DNA of 64,000 nucleotides from Chelonoidis abingdonii (GCF_003597395.2 NC_133771.1:48708834-48772833), one strand, 5' to 3'; counted from the stretch's first letter, positions 34,700-44,876 are shown. Notes: generated by a model not told the origin, from the sequence alone. Made by a program: numbers and translations.

Positions 34700-35365
34700 G
34701 AATCTTCTGTCCATTCCTCCACAAGCATGACTTCATCTTCTCCGACCTGTTCCTAGCCCAGTCCTGTCTCTTCCACATCTCTGAGTCCTCATCCCAGTCC
34801 CTTTCCTCTCACCTAGCCAGTTCCAGTCTTGACTCCTCAGACATCTCATCCTAGTCCCAATCTCTTTGCCCAAAAAAGTCCCAATCTCACACCTTTGGAC
34901 TCTCAGTCCTAGTCTTCTTGTCCAGCCATTGCCAGTCTCCTCCCTCAACTCCCCAGCTCCTTGCTCAGCCAGTCCCAGTTCTCTCTTTCCTGGATCCTCA
35001 TCTGGTCTGTATCTCCGCATACCTGGGCCTCCAAATGCCCTTCATCACCACAGTCCCCATGTCCATTGGCTCCAGTCTCCCTCTCTGGGCTCCTTATCTA
35101 GTCTCAGTTTCTTCTCACAACCTCCAGCTCCTTGTTTCAGTCTCTTTGTCCAACCAGTCCTACTTCTCCCACTGCACTCTGTCTCTCCACCAGATCTGTC
35201 TCTTTCTCATCTATTTCCATCCTGCCCCTTTGGGTCTCAGTCTGCTTCCCCAGCCATACCCTCCTCCCCCAGCTTCTCATCCAGTCCCAATCTCCTTGTC
35301 ACTTACTGGCTCCCAGCTGGTCTCCCCTCTACCCATGGTTTCCCTCCTTGGCTTCCAGGCATATC
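34700..35365. repeat. Pyrimidine-rich degenerate minisatellite
   Basis: About 660 bp of degenerate units containing cagtcccagtctcct, ctccttgtccagcc and ctcctcatctgg variants, strongly C+T on the plus strand. It explains long overlapping frames (such as 34866-35486), which are low-complexity and not genes. Confidence 0.75.
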
Positions 35366-35527
35366 TGTGGGTAACAGAATGACTGGCAGAGTGGTAAATA
35401 ACGATGAAGACACGGTAGTCTGTGAATGGAATTGCTTGATAAACTGGGCCCATTCACACAAAACATTTGTATGTACTGCTGTTTGAAACAGATAGCAGGA
35501 TCTCCATGGCTAGTTAATGCATGGAAA

Positions 35528-36633
35528 GATAGTGCCAGGGCCGGTGCAACCACTAGGCAAACTAGGCAGGCGCCTAGGGTGCCAAGATTTGAAGGCACCA
35601 AAAAGCGGTGCCCAAAATGTCTGAGATGCTCAGCCGGCACTGGCTAAATGTGTAACCCATTTCCCGCTGCTGTGTGAGGGGGCGCTGCAGCTTTGATCAG
35701 CTCCGGCCAGCCGGGAAGTGATGTCATTCCTCCTCTGGCTGCCGGGGTCGCTGCACTGCTCCCTGCTGCTCTGGCTCTTCCCCAGGGCCCCCGCCTCTGC
35801 TCAGCCCCCCTACCCCCCGAGCTCTGCAGCAGGGCTGGGCCTGCACTCACCAGCGGGAGGAAGTGCAGAGACCCAGCCCACGCTGCTGGGGAGTGCTGGG
35901 GGGTGGTTCCCCCTGTCTCCCAAGCCAGCCCTCCCCCCCGGAGGCCTGCCCCCCCATGGAAGCCTGAGGTCCCCTCGCTCCTGCCTCCCCTAGGAGGCCT
36001 GGGGTGCCCCACGGGGGGGCTGCATAGGGCCCCAGAATATCTAGGGACGGCCCTGGTACCCGCCACCCTGCCTGCAACCAGCCCCTGCTGCACTCCGTGC
36101 CCTGCCTCCAGCCAGCCCCACACCTCCTGTCTCCAGCCAACCCCTGCTGCAATCCCCTGCTCAAAGCCAGCCCACCCCACACCCAGCCCCACACCCCTGC
36201 CCTGCCGGCAGCCAGCTCCACACCTCCTTGTCTCCTGTCTGAAGCCAGCCCCACACCCTGTCTCCAGCCATTGCCCGCCGAACCCCCTTTCCCGAAGCCA
36301 GCTAGCCCCGCACTCCCATCTCCAGCCAGCCCCTACTGCACCCCCTTGCCTGAAGCCAGCCCTGCACCCTCTGTCTCCAGCCAGCCCCTGCCGTACCCCC
36401 TGCCAGAAGCCAGCCAGCCCCACAGCCTATCAGGTTATTCATTTATTTTCAATAAATATGTAGACTAAATAATGAAATTAATAAATTTTCAAGCCGAATG
36501 TGTATTAATTCTAATGCACAATGCCACATTATGCAGTATTCATTTTTTAAAGTTTATAAAGAGGGGGTGGGGGGTGCAAGGTGGAAATTTCGCCTAGGGT
36601 GCAAAATATCCTTGCACTGGCCCTGGCTAGTGC
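35528..36633. mobile_element. hAT element with 8-bp target duplication
   Basis: The element is 35536-36625 (1,090 bp), starting cagggccggtgcaa and ending ttgcactggccctg, which are inverted complements with one mismatch. It is flanked by gatagtgc (35528-35535) and gctagtgc (36626-36633), an 8-bp duplication with one mismatch. The interior carries mirrored gcctagggtgc blocks near both ends and a proline-type minisatellite, but no transposase. The 250-residue frames on both strands here are low-complexity artefacts. Confidence 0.88.
36066..36428. repeat. GC-rich minisatellite inside hAT
   Basis: Degenerate units of roughly 25-40 bp built from ctgtctccagccagcccc and ctgctgcaccccctgcc segments. 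Confidence 0.82.
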
Positions 36634-36666
36634 CCTGTAGATTTAGATCCTGGCTTGCCACACCTT

Positions 36667-36693
36667 AAGTCTCCATGTAGACAAGCCCTTAAA
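36667..36693. repeat. MITE right-end fragment
   Basis: The segment tccatgtagacaagccctta matches the mirrored end of the gggcttgtctacact MITE group. Only the end remains. Confidence 0.45.
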
Positions 36694-36800
36694 GAGTTTA
36701 ATCTGTTTAGTTTATCAAGAGAAAAATGAGAGGGGACTTGATAACAGTGTATAAGTACCTTCATGAGGAGAAAATACCAGGCATGCAAATGGCTAGAGGA
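36694..36800 (+). repeat. CR1 3' UTR fragment
   Basis: The segment gagtttaatctgtttagttt, tgagaggggacttgataaca and taagtaccttcatgagga is the inner part of a CR1 3' region. The tail is missing. Confidence 0.65.
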
Positions 36801-38539
36801 CACAGTCCTGGCTATTGTCTGTTTTTTAACATAATTACTGCTCCCACTAGTGCTCCAGAAATGCTAGCTATGTGACAAGAGACAGGGAAAAGCAGGCACA
36901 AGCTTCCCATCTCTATTTCTGTACCTAGGCATCACAGATAGCTGGGCAGAGAGGAGAACATGTGTTGCCCCCTTTGAAAAGATGGCAGAATTACCAATGA
37001 GACTCTGGAAGACCTGAACCAGCTAGAAAGCCACCTAGTGGCCCTCACTGTAGCTCAAGTTCTCCAGAGCGGATCCTGGCTTAAAAGTCACAATGAGTCC
37101 AGTGTGTATTATAGACATCAGACAGTGAGTGGCACACAATTAGAGATGGTTGGCCAGGCACGTGCATGGCCCTATCTGAGCAAAGAGTTAGCCACAGGCT
37201 CAAGGCCTCTACTGTTACAAGGGCTTCAGTAGGTGGCACACTTCCTTCCTCGTCAGTACTGAATCATTAGACTGTAGCAGTGTCTGTCTGAATGAATATC
37301 AGCCCAATACAAAATAATCCATCCTACCATAGAAATTCAGGAGAGTTACTGTGCATCTCCTTGCCTTCTGAGGTCTTTCCCATGATCCCAATTGCCAGAG
37401 CGGGTAGAATTTGTGACTTCCCTCATAAGAGGAGGGAAAATTGTGGGTAGCCAGTTTAGTGCCTAAAGTGGTATTACACAATTATTAACATGGAAAAACC
37501 TCTATGGCTGCATGATAGGGCAGCCTTTAGAAGTTTCTGTAGGCTGGCAGTTGCAGAGTCTACTTTCTAATGCACATAGTCCTAAGAAACTCATAATATA
37601 TTATTAAAATGGGGGGAGGGGTTATGATACTGTTTGGAATTCCTTGTTAGGTTTCCTGGCTTCCACTTTCCTCCCTGCTGTTCCATACTTTCCCACCAGC
37701 ACTGTCACAGCTACAGGCTTCAACAGCCTTCATCTGCTGTTGAGATTTCTATAACTTCTTTTTTCCCTATTAAAAAGTACATTCGGAGCCCCTTAATGGT
37801 GCCTCTGTTGTTTTCTTTTAATATAAAAAGTAAGTTACAAGCCAGCACAGCCTTTGGTGAAATAAATGAGAAATGACAGCAACAAAAATTGAGATTTAAA
37901 AGAGAAAATACCATACAGTTTCCATCTTATTTCTATTAATATACATCTGTGAAGGCATTTTTTCAGGCCTTCTGATACTTTATCTCCCCTTTAACCTCTG
38001 ACACAGACACTTAGAAACTCCTCTCATCTCTCCTTAGTTACACCTCACCTGTAGTCATATACTACATCTCTGCTATGGAACAGCCACTTCTGAAGAACAG
38101 ACATAAAATAAACTCTGAACATGAACAAGGACCTAGTCTCCTAAGGTGCCCTGCAAAGGTGAAGTTGTAGTGGCTAAGTAGAAAGTAGGGTGAGAAGACT
38201 TCTTTTGTAACATGTTTTTGTAGCCCATAATTAAAACAAGCCTCTGATTTACTTCCAATACAAGCAACACACATGATTATAAAACCTTTTCTGGTCACTC
38301 CATTTAAAGTACTAGTGTAAATACCATAAACAGTAACAAATGTAAAAGTAACCCTTGACATTCACTTGAGTGGATGCACAGACCACTGCATGGGCATACA
38401 TTATGAGAGAGAATTTAACAAATTTTTCAACACCCAGCACCTCTTTTTAACAAACCATCAGTAAGATTTGTCTGGCATGGATTCAGCAAGCAGTTATTTT
38501 TTCCTGGCATCTGCAACCTTGTTGTTCATTTATCTCATT
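36801..38539. other. No gene or repeat recognised
   Basis: Unassigned sequence with chance short frames. Confidence 0.5.
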
Positions 38540-38830
38540 GGGGTATATCTGATGTTCTTAAAACCTTGAAGCTGCTTTATGCCCTGAAGCATGAAGATGT
38601 ATATTCTTTCCAAAAATCTTGTTTATTTTTTAATCCTTACTATTGTACTTAGATGTTCTTGTCATCCAAACAAGTGTCCAATCCTTTTTTGAATTCTGCT
38701 GTTATCATTGGCAAGTATTGTTGTCGTTTTCTGTGGTCATTACATCTGGCACATTGTGGCATGTTAGTTTTGGCACTGGTAATTGTAAAAGTCCTTACAT
38801 TAAGAGACAGACATCTCACCGAGGTTGAAA
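38540..38830 (-). repeat. CR1 3' UTR fragment, antisense
   Basis: The segment gctttatgccctgaagcatg, then gatgttcttgtcatccaaac and gtccaatccttttttgaatt matches an older CR1 subfamily read on the minus strand. Confidence 0.65.
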
Positions 38831-39479
38831 TGAATTAAGCACATATTAAAATATAGCAAAAGAAGGTTTACACACCATTTTGTTCACGTTTTCTTCATTA
38901 ACAACAGACGTAAGAAAATTAATTTATAATGAACTATTTCATCTTTTTGAACCCCACGCCACCCCTGAAATTCCCATAGGACAAGATTACTGCTCACTTC
39001 TTGAGAGAGCAGCTAAATTGCATAATTTAGACCCCATAACTTCTTGAAAAACAAATTGTTGGATTTTTTTACTCTTGGATTTTAATTCTGAAATATCAGT
39101 AGGAAATGATAGGGTTTCACTAGCTGCCATTATAGCTAATGTGACAGAAAACAGAGCAAATATTAGATTCAGTTATCAAAATACAGCTACTTACCAGGAC
39201 CAAAATAAATATTATACTTTGCAAATAAAGTATGTCTTTTCACTTTCTGCATAAAGGTAGCCAGGATTTGGCAAGCTTGTTCCTAAAATTGCGGAATGAA
39301 TTGTAAATTCACATTGCAACTCGGACAAGGTCTTGTTTCATTCCGTAATTTGTTCCCCGCCTCCTCCTACTTCAAAGATGATCGTGGGGGAGACCAGGAA
39401 AATATACACTTCCAAAAAAAAAACCAGGATAAATTTGTAGAGATATTACAGTATCTTTTAAATGGATATTGCTTGGTAC
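38831..39479. other. No gene recognised
   Basis: AT-rich. A short inverted repeat (aaaattgcggaatgaa at 39286-39301 and its near-complement at 39338-39353) is the only visible structure. Confidence 0.45.
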
Positions 39480-40056
39480 TGTGACAGACCCAGACCAGTG
39501 GGGTACAGGACTCTGGTAGAGGGCAAATATACTGGTCACTGGATGAATAGTTTTCTGTTCCCTGAGTGACCAGAGCAGGGGCTGCACTAGAGTAATCAGG
39601 AACCTGCTAGAACCAATTAAGGTAGACAGGCTGACTCCAGTCAGGTGAGGAGGAGCCAGAGGAGAGGAAGTGCATGTGAGGAGCTGGGAGCAAGAGGCAC
39701 AAGGAGCTGAGAGTGAGAGGGTGTGCTGCTGGAGGACTAAGGAGTACAAGCGTTATCAGACACCAGGAGGAAGGTCCTGTGGTGAGGATAAAGAAGGTGT
39801 TTGGAGGAGGCCATGGGGAAGTAGCCCAGGGAGTTGTAGCTGTCATGCAGCTGTTACAGGAGGCACTATAGACAGCTGCAATCCACAGGGCCTGGGCTGG
39901 AACCCGGAGTAGAGGGCGGGCCCGGGTTCCCCCCAAACCTCCCAACTCCTGATCAGACACAGGAGAGTTGACCCAGACTGTGGGGAAGATCACTGAGGTG
40001 AGCAAATCTGCCAATAAGCGCAGGACCCACCAAGGTAGAGGAGGAACTTTGTCACA
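39480..40056 (+). repeat. 5' LTR of the Gmr1-like element
   Basis: This 577-bp LTR starts tgtgacagaccc and ends tttgtcaca, forming a short terminal inverted repeat. Its start matches 44604 onward closely. Compared with the 3' copy it lacks 63 bp (present at 44757-44819) containing a TATA-like tttaaaaagg, so the promoter is probably crippled. Confidence 0.88.
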
Positions 40057-40058
40057 AC

Positions 40059-40078
40059 TGGTGTCAGGGGTGGGATTG
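40059..40078 (+). other. Primer binding site, tRNA-Leu-like
   Basis: Two bases after the LTR, tggtgtcaggggtgggatt is complementary to what I recall of a tRNA-Leu 3' end, with about one mismatch. It is the expected place for minus-strand priming. Confidence 0.65.
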
Positions 40079-40154
40079 GTGTGCACAGCACGGCAGAAGA
40101 AGGAGGGTGATTTTAAAAAAAAAAGGTAGAGGGTTTATTTTTTTTTTCACCACA

Positions 40155-41183
40155 ATGGATGACTTAGTACGGGCATTGATACAAGCTACGGCGGCCCAGC
40201 AGGAGGCTACCCGTGTCCAGGCAGCTGCCCAACAGGAGGCAGTGCAGCTGCAGCAAGAGACTAATCGCCTGCTGATGGACCAGGCTTCTCAAGACTGAGC
40301 TATGTTGCGGGAACTGGTAAACCAGGTAAAGACCCTTACAGAGCTGAACCGCGGCCATGATGGGACGCAGATCATACGGGCCAGCCATTGGCTGCAGAAA
40401 ATGATGCGGGAGATGATGTAGAGGCATACCTTCTGGCCTTTGAGAGGACAGCCCTACGGGAGGCCTGGCCTCGAGATCAGTGGTCTGGCATCCTTGCCCC
40501 ATTCCTGTGTGGGGAGGCCCCAGAAGGCTTACTATGATCTGCCTGAAGAGGCTGCAGCAGACTACCCCCAGCTGAAAGCAGAGATCCTGGCCAGATCTGG
40601 GGTAACGACCACAGTGCGGGCCCAAGGGTATCATGAGTGAAGGTACAGGAAAACAAAAACCCATGGTCCCAGTTGTATGACCTCATCCATCGCACACGAA
40701 AGTGGTTGCGAACGGAGTCCCGGAGTCCAGAAGAGATACTAGAGGTTCTGGTCATCGACCGATACGTGAGGGGGCTACCGCCAGACCTTCGTGCCTGGGT
40801 AAGCCAGAACGAACCCTCCACCTATGATGAGGTTGTTGCACTGATAGAGAGGCGAAGGACAGTGAGGGAGCTGACCCAACCAGTTAAGGAAGAGGCACCC
40901 CAGGTTAAACTAACAGCACCAAGCCCTAGAGCTCGGGTGACTGGGCCACCAGGAGGGCCCAGGTGGAAAAATAGAGGGGCTGAAGGCCCACCAGAGGCCA
41001 CAAAGAGTCAGAGCACGGAGGGAGAAGAGAATAATGATGTTAGATTGCCCAAACCAAGAGACCGGGGAATGCCTAGGGCTTCATACAGATGTTATGCCTG
41101 CAGGGAGTGGGGACATATAGCTGCACAGTGTCCCAATGCTGAGAAGTCAATGCAGTGTAATCTGGGGAACTGGGCAGACCCAT
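40155..41183 (+). pseudogene. gag with SCAN-like capsid and zinc knuckle
   Basis: The ATG at 40155 opens a frame (MDDLVRALIQATAAQQEATR) that stops at 40296, where CGA appears to have become TGA. The reading then continues in other frames: a [20 protein letters not shown] block near 40505-40545 and, in the frame 40637-41278, RTRKWLRTESRSPEEILEVL, LPPDLRAWVSQNEPSTYDEV and a CCHC knuckle (CYACREWGHIAAQC, 41090-41131). The leucine-rich middle has the spacing of SCAN domains, thought to derive from Gmr1-like gags. Gag assembles the particle and binds RNA. At least one frameshift and one stop break this copy. Confidence 0.8.
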
Positions 41184-41198
41184 GCTCCCTAATCCACC

Positions 41199-41567
41199 TT
41201 GTGGGGGGTCTCACTAACCCCACATATGTACACCAGACCAGTGAAACTAAATGGGGTAGAGACCACGGCACTGGTTGATTTGGGGAATGCTATCACACTT
41301 GTCTTGGGGAAGCTCGTGAAATGTAGTCAGCTGCTGCCGGGTAAGCGTACAGGGATAAAATGCGTCCATGGGACAGCTGGTTATTACCCCACCATCCCAA
41401 TAAAACTCAAGATTCCGGGTAACAGTACTGAGGTAGCAGCAGGTGTAGTCCCTAAACTCCCATACCCGGTGCTCATAGGGAGGGACTTCCCAGGGTTTGG
41501 AAACTTACTCCCAGTAGGAGATTGGAGGAAAAGGGGAACCCTGAAGTTAGTGAGGCATCACCAGTAG
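41199..41567 (+). pseudogene. Retropepsin (protease) with altered active site
   Basis: The 122-residue open frame contains a retropepsin: ALVDLGNAITLV stands where the catalytic D-[ST]-G triplet is expected, so the middle residue is leucine (D27-L28-G29). A later block, PVLIGRDFPGF, is the conserved second loop. The protease normally cuts the gag and pol polyproteins. The Ser/Thr-to-Leu change should damage the active-site geometry. The segment overlaps the end of the gag frame, so original expression probably needed a frameshift or readthrough. Confidence 0.78.
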
Positions 41568-41854
41568 ACTGTCAACCCCCAGTCTTCTCTGAAATATCTT
41601 GAGATTTATTTTCCATTCCCAGACAGGGTAGAAAGTCAAAAAGGGAAAGGAGGGCAGCTAAGGCCTTGGGAACCCGAATACTGACTCATAGTCAGAGGGT
41701 CTCTCTCGTAGGTAGGCAGATCCGAGCAGCTGAAAAGGAGGCCACCCAGGAGGGAGAAGCACCCGAGTCTGACCTCCACCCTAACGCTTCTGAACCAGTA
41801 GAGGCAACAGAGACTGGCCCCCTAGATCTTGGGCAGATTAGCCCCGGGAGAGGA

Positions 41855-43115
41855 AATTTTGGATGGGACCAGGCTGAAGACCCAAGGTACGACAACATTA
41901 GGAAGGAGGTGACTGAAATAGATGGGGTCCCCGTGGAAGGGAAAAACCCAGGGACCAGGACCCTACTTCATAATGAAGAAGAATCTCTTATACTGGGTTG
42001 CACCAGTACAGGGGCAGAAGGTACAGCAGATCCTAGTACCTCAAAAACACCAGAATGCTGTATTAAGTCTTGCTCATAGTCATCTTTTTGGGGGCATTTG
42101 GGGTAGAGAAGACCCTGGCACGAGTCCTACGACGGTTCTTCTGGCCAGGAGTACATGAAGAAGTGCGGAGGTACTGTGCGTCCTGCCCGGAGTGTCAGCT
42201 GCACAGTCCCCGTCCCCACCTGAGGGCACCTTTAGTACCCCTTCCCATCATAGAGGTCCCCTTTGAGCGAATAGCCATGGACCTAGTGGGACCCCTGGAG
42301 AAGACGGCTCGGGGCCACCAATATATACTTGTTGTTTTGGACTATGCTACTCGCTACCCAGAAGCCGTCCCCCTGCGGAACACAGCCTCTAAAATGATAG
42401 CCAAAGAGCTGGTGGGGATCTTTGCCCGAGTGGGCTACCAAAGGAGATATTAACAGACCAAGGAACCCCATTTATGTCAAAGCTAATGAAGGACCTCTGT
42501 ACGCTGCTCCATATATATATACCCTGAGAACTTCAGTCTACCATCCGCAGACTGATGGGTTGGTAGAAAGGTTTAACCGAACCTCAAGGCTATGATACGG
42601 AAGGTGGTAAGTTGGGACGGGAAGGATTGGGACACCCTACTACCCTATCTTATGTTCGCTATCCGGGAGGTACCTCAGGCCTCAACTGGGTTTTCCCCCT
42701 TTGAGTTATTATACGGGTGTCACCCCGTGGCATACTAGATATCGCCAAAGAGATCTGGGAAGAGGAACCCAATGAGGGGAGAAATATAATAGAGAACATG
42801 TAATACAGATGCGAGACCGGATAGCCCGGGTCACCCCTATTGTACGGGAACATTTGGAAAAGGCACAGGAGGCCCCAGAGAACCCATTACAATCGCACCA
42901 GGCAAAAGTCTGACAGTTCCAACCAGGGGATCGGGTGATGGTGTTGGTACCCATGGCAGAAAGCAAGCTTCTGGCCCAATGGCAGGGGCCCTATGAGGTG
43001 GTTGAACCCGTGGGGAAGTAACCTACAAGGTGCGGCAGCCAGGACGCCGAAAACAAGAACAGATTTATCACATCAACCTTCTGAAACCCTGGCATGCACA
43101 AGAGGCATGCATAAC
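41855..43115 (+). pseudogene. Integrase (HHCC, DDE, GPY motif), upstream of RT
   Basis: The zinc-binding HHCC module has its histidine codons at 42074 and 42080 and the CASCPECQ pair near 42178-42201. The catalytic core shows MDLVGPL (Asp at 42280), a TDQGTPF block (Asp at 42456) and DGLVERFN (Glu at 42566), about 36 codons apart as in D-D-35-E. A GPY-type C-terminal segment (WQGPYEVVEP near 42980-43010, then IYHINLLKPWH near 43061-43095) follows. Frameshifts separate the HHCC pair, the core and the tail. Segment 41666-42060 is the linker from protease. Integrase inserts the element DNA into the genome. Confidence 0.85.
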
Positions 43116-43179
43116 TGTCCAAAAAGACCTAACCCAGGAAAACAAGCCTTCCAAACAGGTGAGAGTGTCTCCCGATTTA

Positions 43180-44090
43180 ACACCAGACCAGAAGAATGAG
43201 GTGTCTGAGATGATCTTCCGGAACCAAGATGTGTTCTCGACAAAAACCGGGTGAACAACCAAGACATATCACCACATCCTCACAAACCCTGGGGCCAGAA
43301 TAACAATGAGGCCCTATCGGGTGCCAGCGGCCAAAAGGAGGAAATAAAAGCAGAAGTAAAAAAAAATGCTGGAGTTGGGGATCATCGAAGAATCCCACAG
43401 TCAGTGGTCCAGCCCAATCGTGCTGGTGCCCAAACCTGATGGCACCACAAGGTTTTGCAATGACTTCCGGCGACTAAACGAAGTATCCAGTTTGACGCAT
43501 ACCCCATACCTCGCATAGATGAGCTAGTGGACCGTCTGGGTAATGCCCGGTACTTGACTACACTAGACTTGACAAAGGGGTACTGGCAGATTCCCCTTGC
43601 GGAAAAACGCAAAGGAAAAGACTGCGTTCTCTACACCAGAGGGTCTTTTTCAATATACTGTCCTCCTTTTGGACTACATGGGGCCCAGCTACTTTCCAGT
43701 GCCTCATGGACAAGCTATTATGCCCGCATAACAGTTATGCTGCTGCCTACTTGGACGATGTGGTCATTCATACCCCAGACTGGGAAACCACCTAGAGAAG
43801 GTGGAGGCAGTCCTTGATACCTTCAGGTGAGCTGGCCTTACAGCAAACCCTGCCAAGTGCGCTGTAGGGTTTACAGAGGCCAAATATCTTGGCTACATTG
43901 TGGGAAAAGGCCTGGTAAAACCCCAAGTGAACAAGTTGGAGGCCATCCAAAATTGGCCCCGACCACGTCGCAAGAAACAAGTCCGGGCATTCCTAGGTGT
44001 AGTGGGGTATTACTGATGATTTATCCCCCACTTTGCCAAAGGGCAAGCCCCCTGACAGACCTAGTGAAAGCCCATGGACCTGATCTGGTG
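43180..44090 (+). pseudogene. Reverse transcriptase
   Basis: Blocks in order are a [23 protein letters not shown] segment (about 43400-43455), [21 protein letters not shown] (43558-43600) and the catalytic YLDD (43748-43759), then a thumb-like LGYIVGKGLVKPQ segment (43890-43925). YLDD is out of frame with the block before it, and further shifts and a TGA follow. RT copies the genomic RNA to DNA. It starts only after the integrase C-terminus, which fixes the unusual gene order. Confidence 0.87.
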
Positions 44091-44149
44091 AGATGGTCTG
44101 ACGCAGCAGAGGAAGCATTCACAGACCTACGGACTGCCCTCTGCAGTAA

Positions 44150-44600
44150 CCCCGTACTGATAGCCCCTGATTTCACAAGGAATTTATCCTGCAGACAGAT
44201 GCATCGGAAGTAGGGTTGGGGCCGTTCTATCACAGATGGTCGGGAAGGAGGAACACCCAATTCTCTACCTCAGTAGGAAACTCCTTCCGAGGGAACAAAA
44301 ATATGCAGTGGTGGAGAGAGAGTGCCTCGCCGTAAAATGGGCCATGGAAGCATTGCGCTACTACTTGCTCGGGCGCAGATTTGTCCTCGTGACCGACCAT
44401 GCCCCTCTTCAATGGATGCAGCGGAACAAGGAGAAGAACACAAGGGTGACCAGGTGGTTCTTATCCCTCCAACCTTTCCAGTTCCATGTGCAACACAGAG
44501 CAGGGAGCCGTCACGGCAATGCCGATGGCTTGTCACGTGTGCACTGTCTGGCTTCCCAAGCTGCCCTGCCCAACCCCTTGGTGTTGAGCAGAGGAGAGGG
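44150..44600 (+). pseudogene. RNase H
   Basis: A TDAS block (Asp codon at 44198) is followed, after a frameshift, by a long open segment 44236-44643 with ILYLSRKLLPREQKYAVVE, ECLAVKWA, TDHAPLQWM and HRAGSRHGNADGLSR, the usual Gypsy RNase H order. The frame runs into the 3' LTR. RNase H removes the RNA template. Its position next to the LTR shows that nothing, and in particular no integrase, lies 3' of RT. Confidence 0.88.
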
Positions 44601-44603
44601 ATA
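44591..44603 (+). other. Polypurine tract
   Basis: The purine run gaggagaggg directly precedes the 3' LTR, the expected site for plus-strand priming. Confidence 0.7.
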
Positions 44604-44876
44604 TGTGACAGACCCAAACCAGTGGGGTACAGGAATCTGGTAGAGGGCAAATATACTGGTCATGGATGAGTAGTTTTCTGTTCCCTGAGTGACCAGAGCA
44701 GGGGCTGCACTAGAGTAATCAGAAACCTGCTAGAACCAAATAAGGCAGACAGGCTGATTAGAACACCTGCAGCCAAACAAGGCAGGCTAATCAAGGCACC
44801 TGGGTTTAAAAAGGAGCTCACTCCAGTCAGGCAAGGAGGAGCCAGAGGAGAGGATGTGCGTGTGAGGAGCTGGGAG
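44604..44876 (+). repeat. 3' LTR, truncated
   Basis: The first 273 bp of this LTR match the 5' LTR apart from the 63-bp segment 44757-44819 present only here. That segment includes tttaaaaagg (44805-44814), probably the TATA box. After gggag at 44876 the LTR stops and a hAT-like end (cagggccggcgc) begins. The last roughly 370 bp of the LTR are absent. Confidence 0.85.

Larger units (their letters stand above)
39480..44876 (+). mobile_element. Gmr1-like Ty3/Gypsy retrotransposon (integrase before RT)
   Basis: A 5' LTR, a tRNA primer site, gag, protease, integrase, reverse transcriptase, RNase H, a polypurine tract and a partial 3' LTR follow one another on the plus strand. Integrase (about 41855-43115) precedes RT (about 43180-44090), unlike standard Ty3/Gypsy but as in the Gmr1 group. 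The gag carries a SCAN-like segment, also a Gmr1-group trait. No env-like frame is present. Several frameshifts and stops make it defective, yet most motifs remain readable, so it is not very old. The right LTR is cut at 44876, so a flanking target duplication cannot be tested. Confidence 0.88.

Noticed and set aside
34866..35486. A 206-residue serine/proline-rich frame
   Set aside because: Product of the pyrimidine-rich minisatellite; no domain and no splice structure.
35644..36463. Overlapping 259- and 256-residue frames on opposite strands
   Set aside because: Low-complexity proline/glycine frames produced by a GC-rich minisatellite inside a hAT element with mapped ends.
39670..40086. A 159-residue minus-strand frame and an 80-residue plus-strand frame near the Gypsy start
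   Set aside because: They lie inside the 5' LTR, which is non-coding; its purine-rich plus strand leaves open frames by chance.
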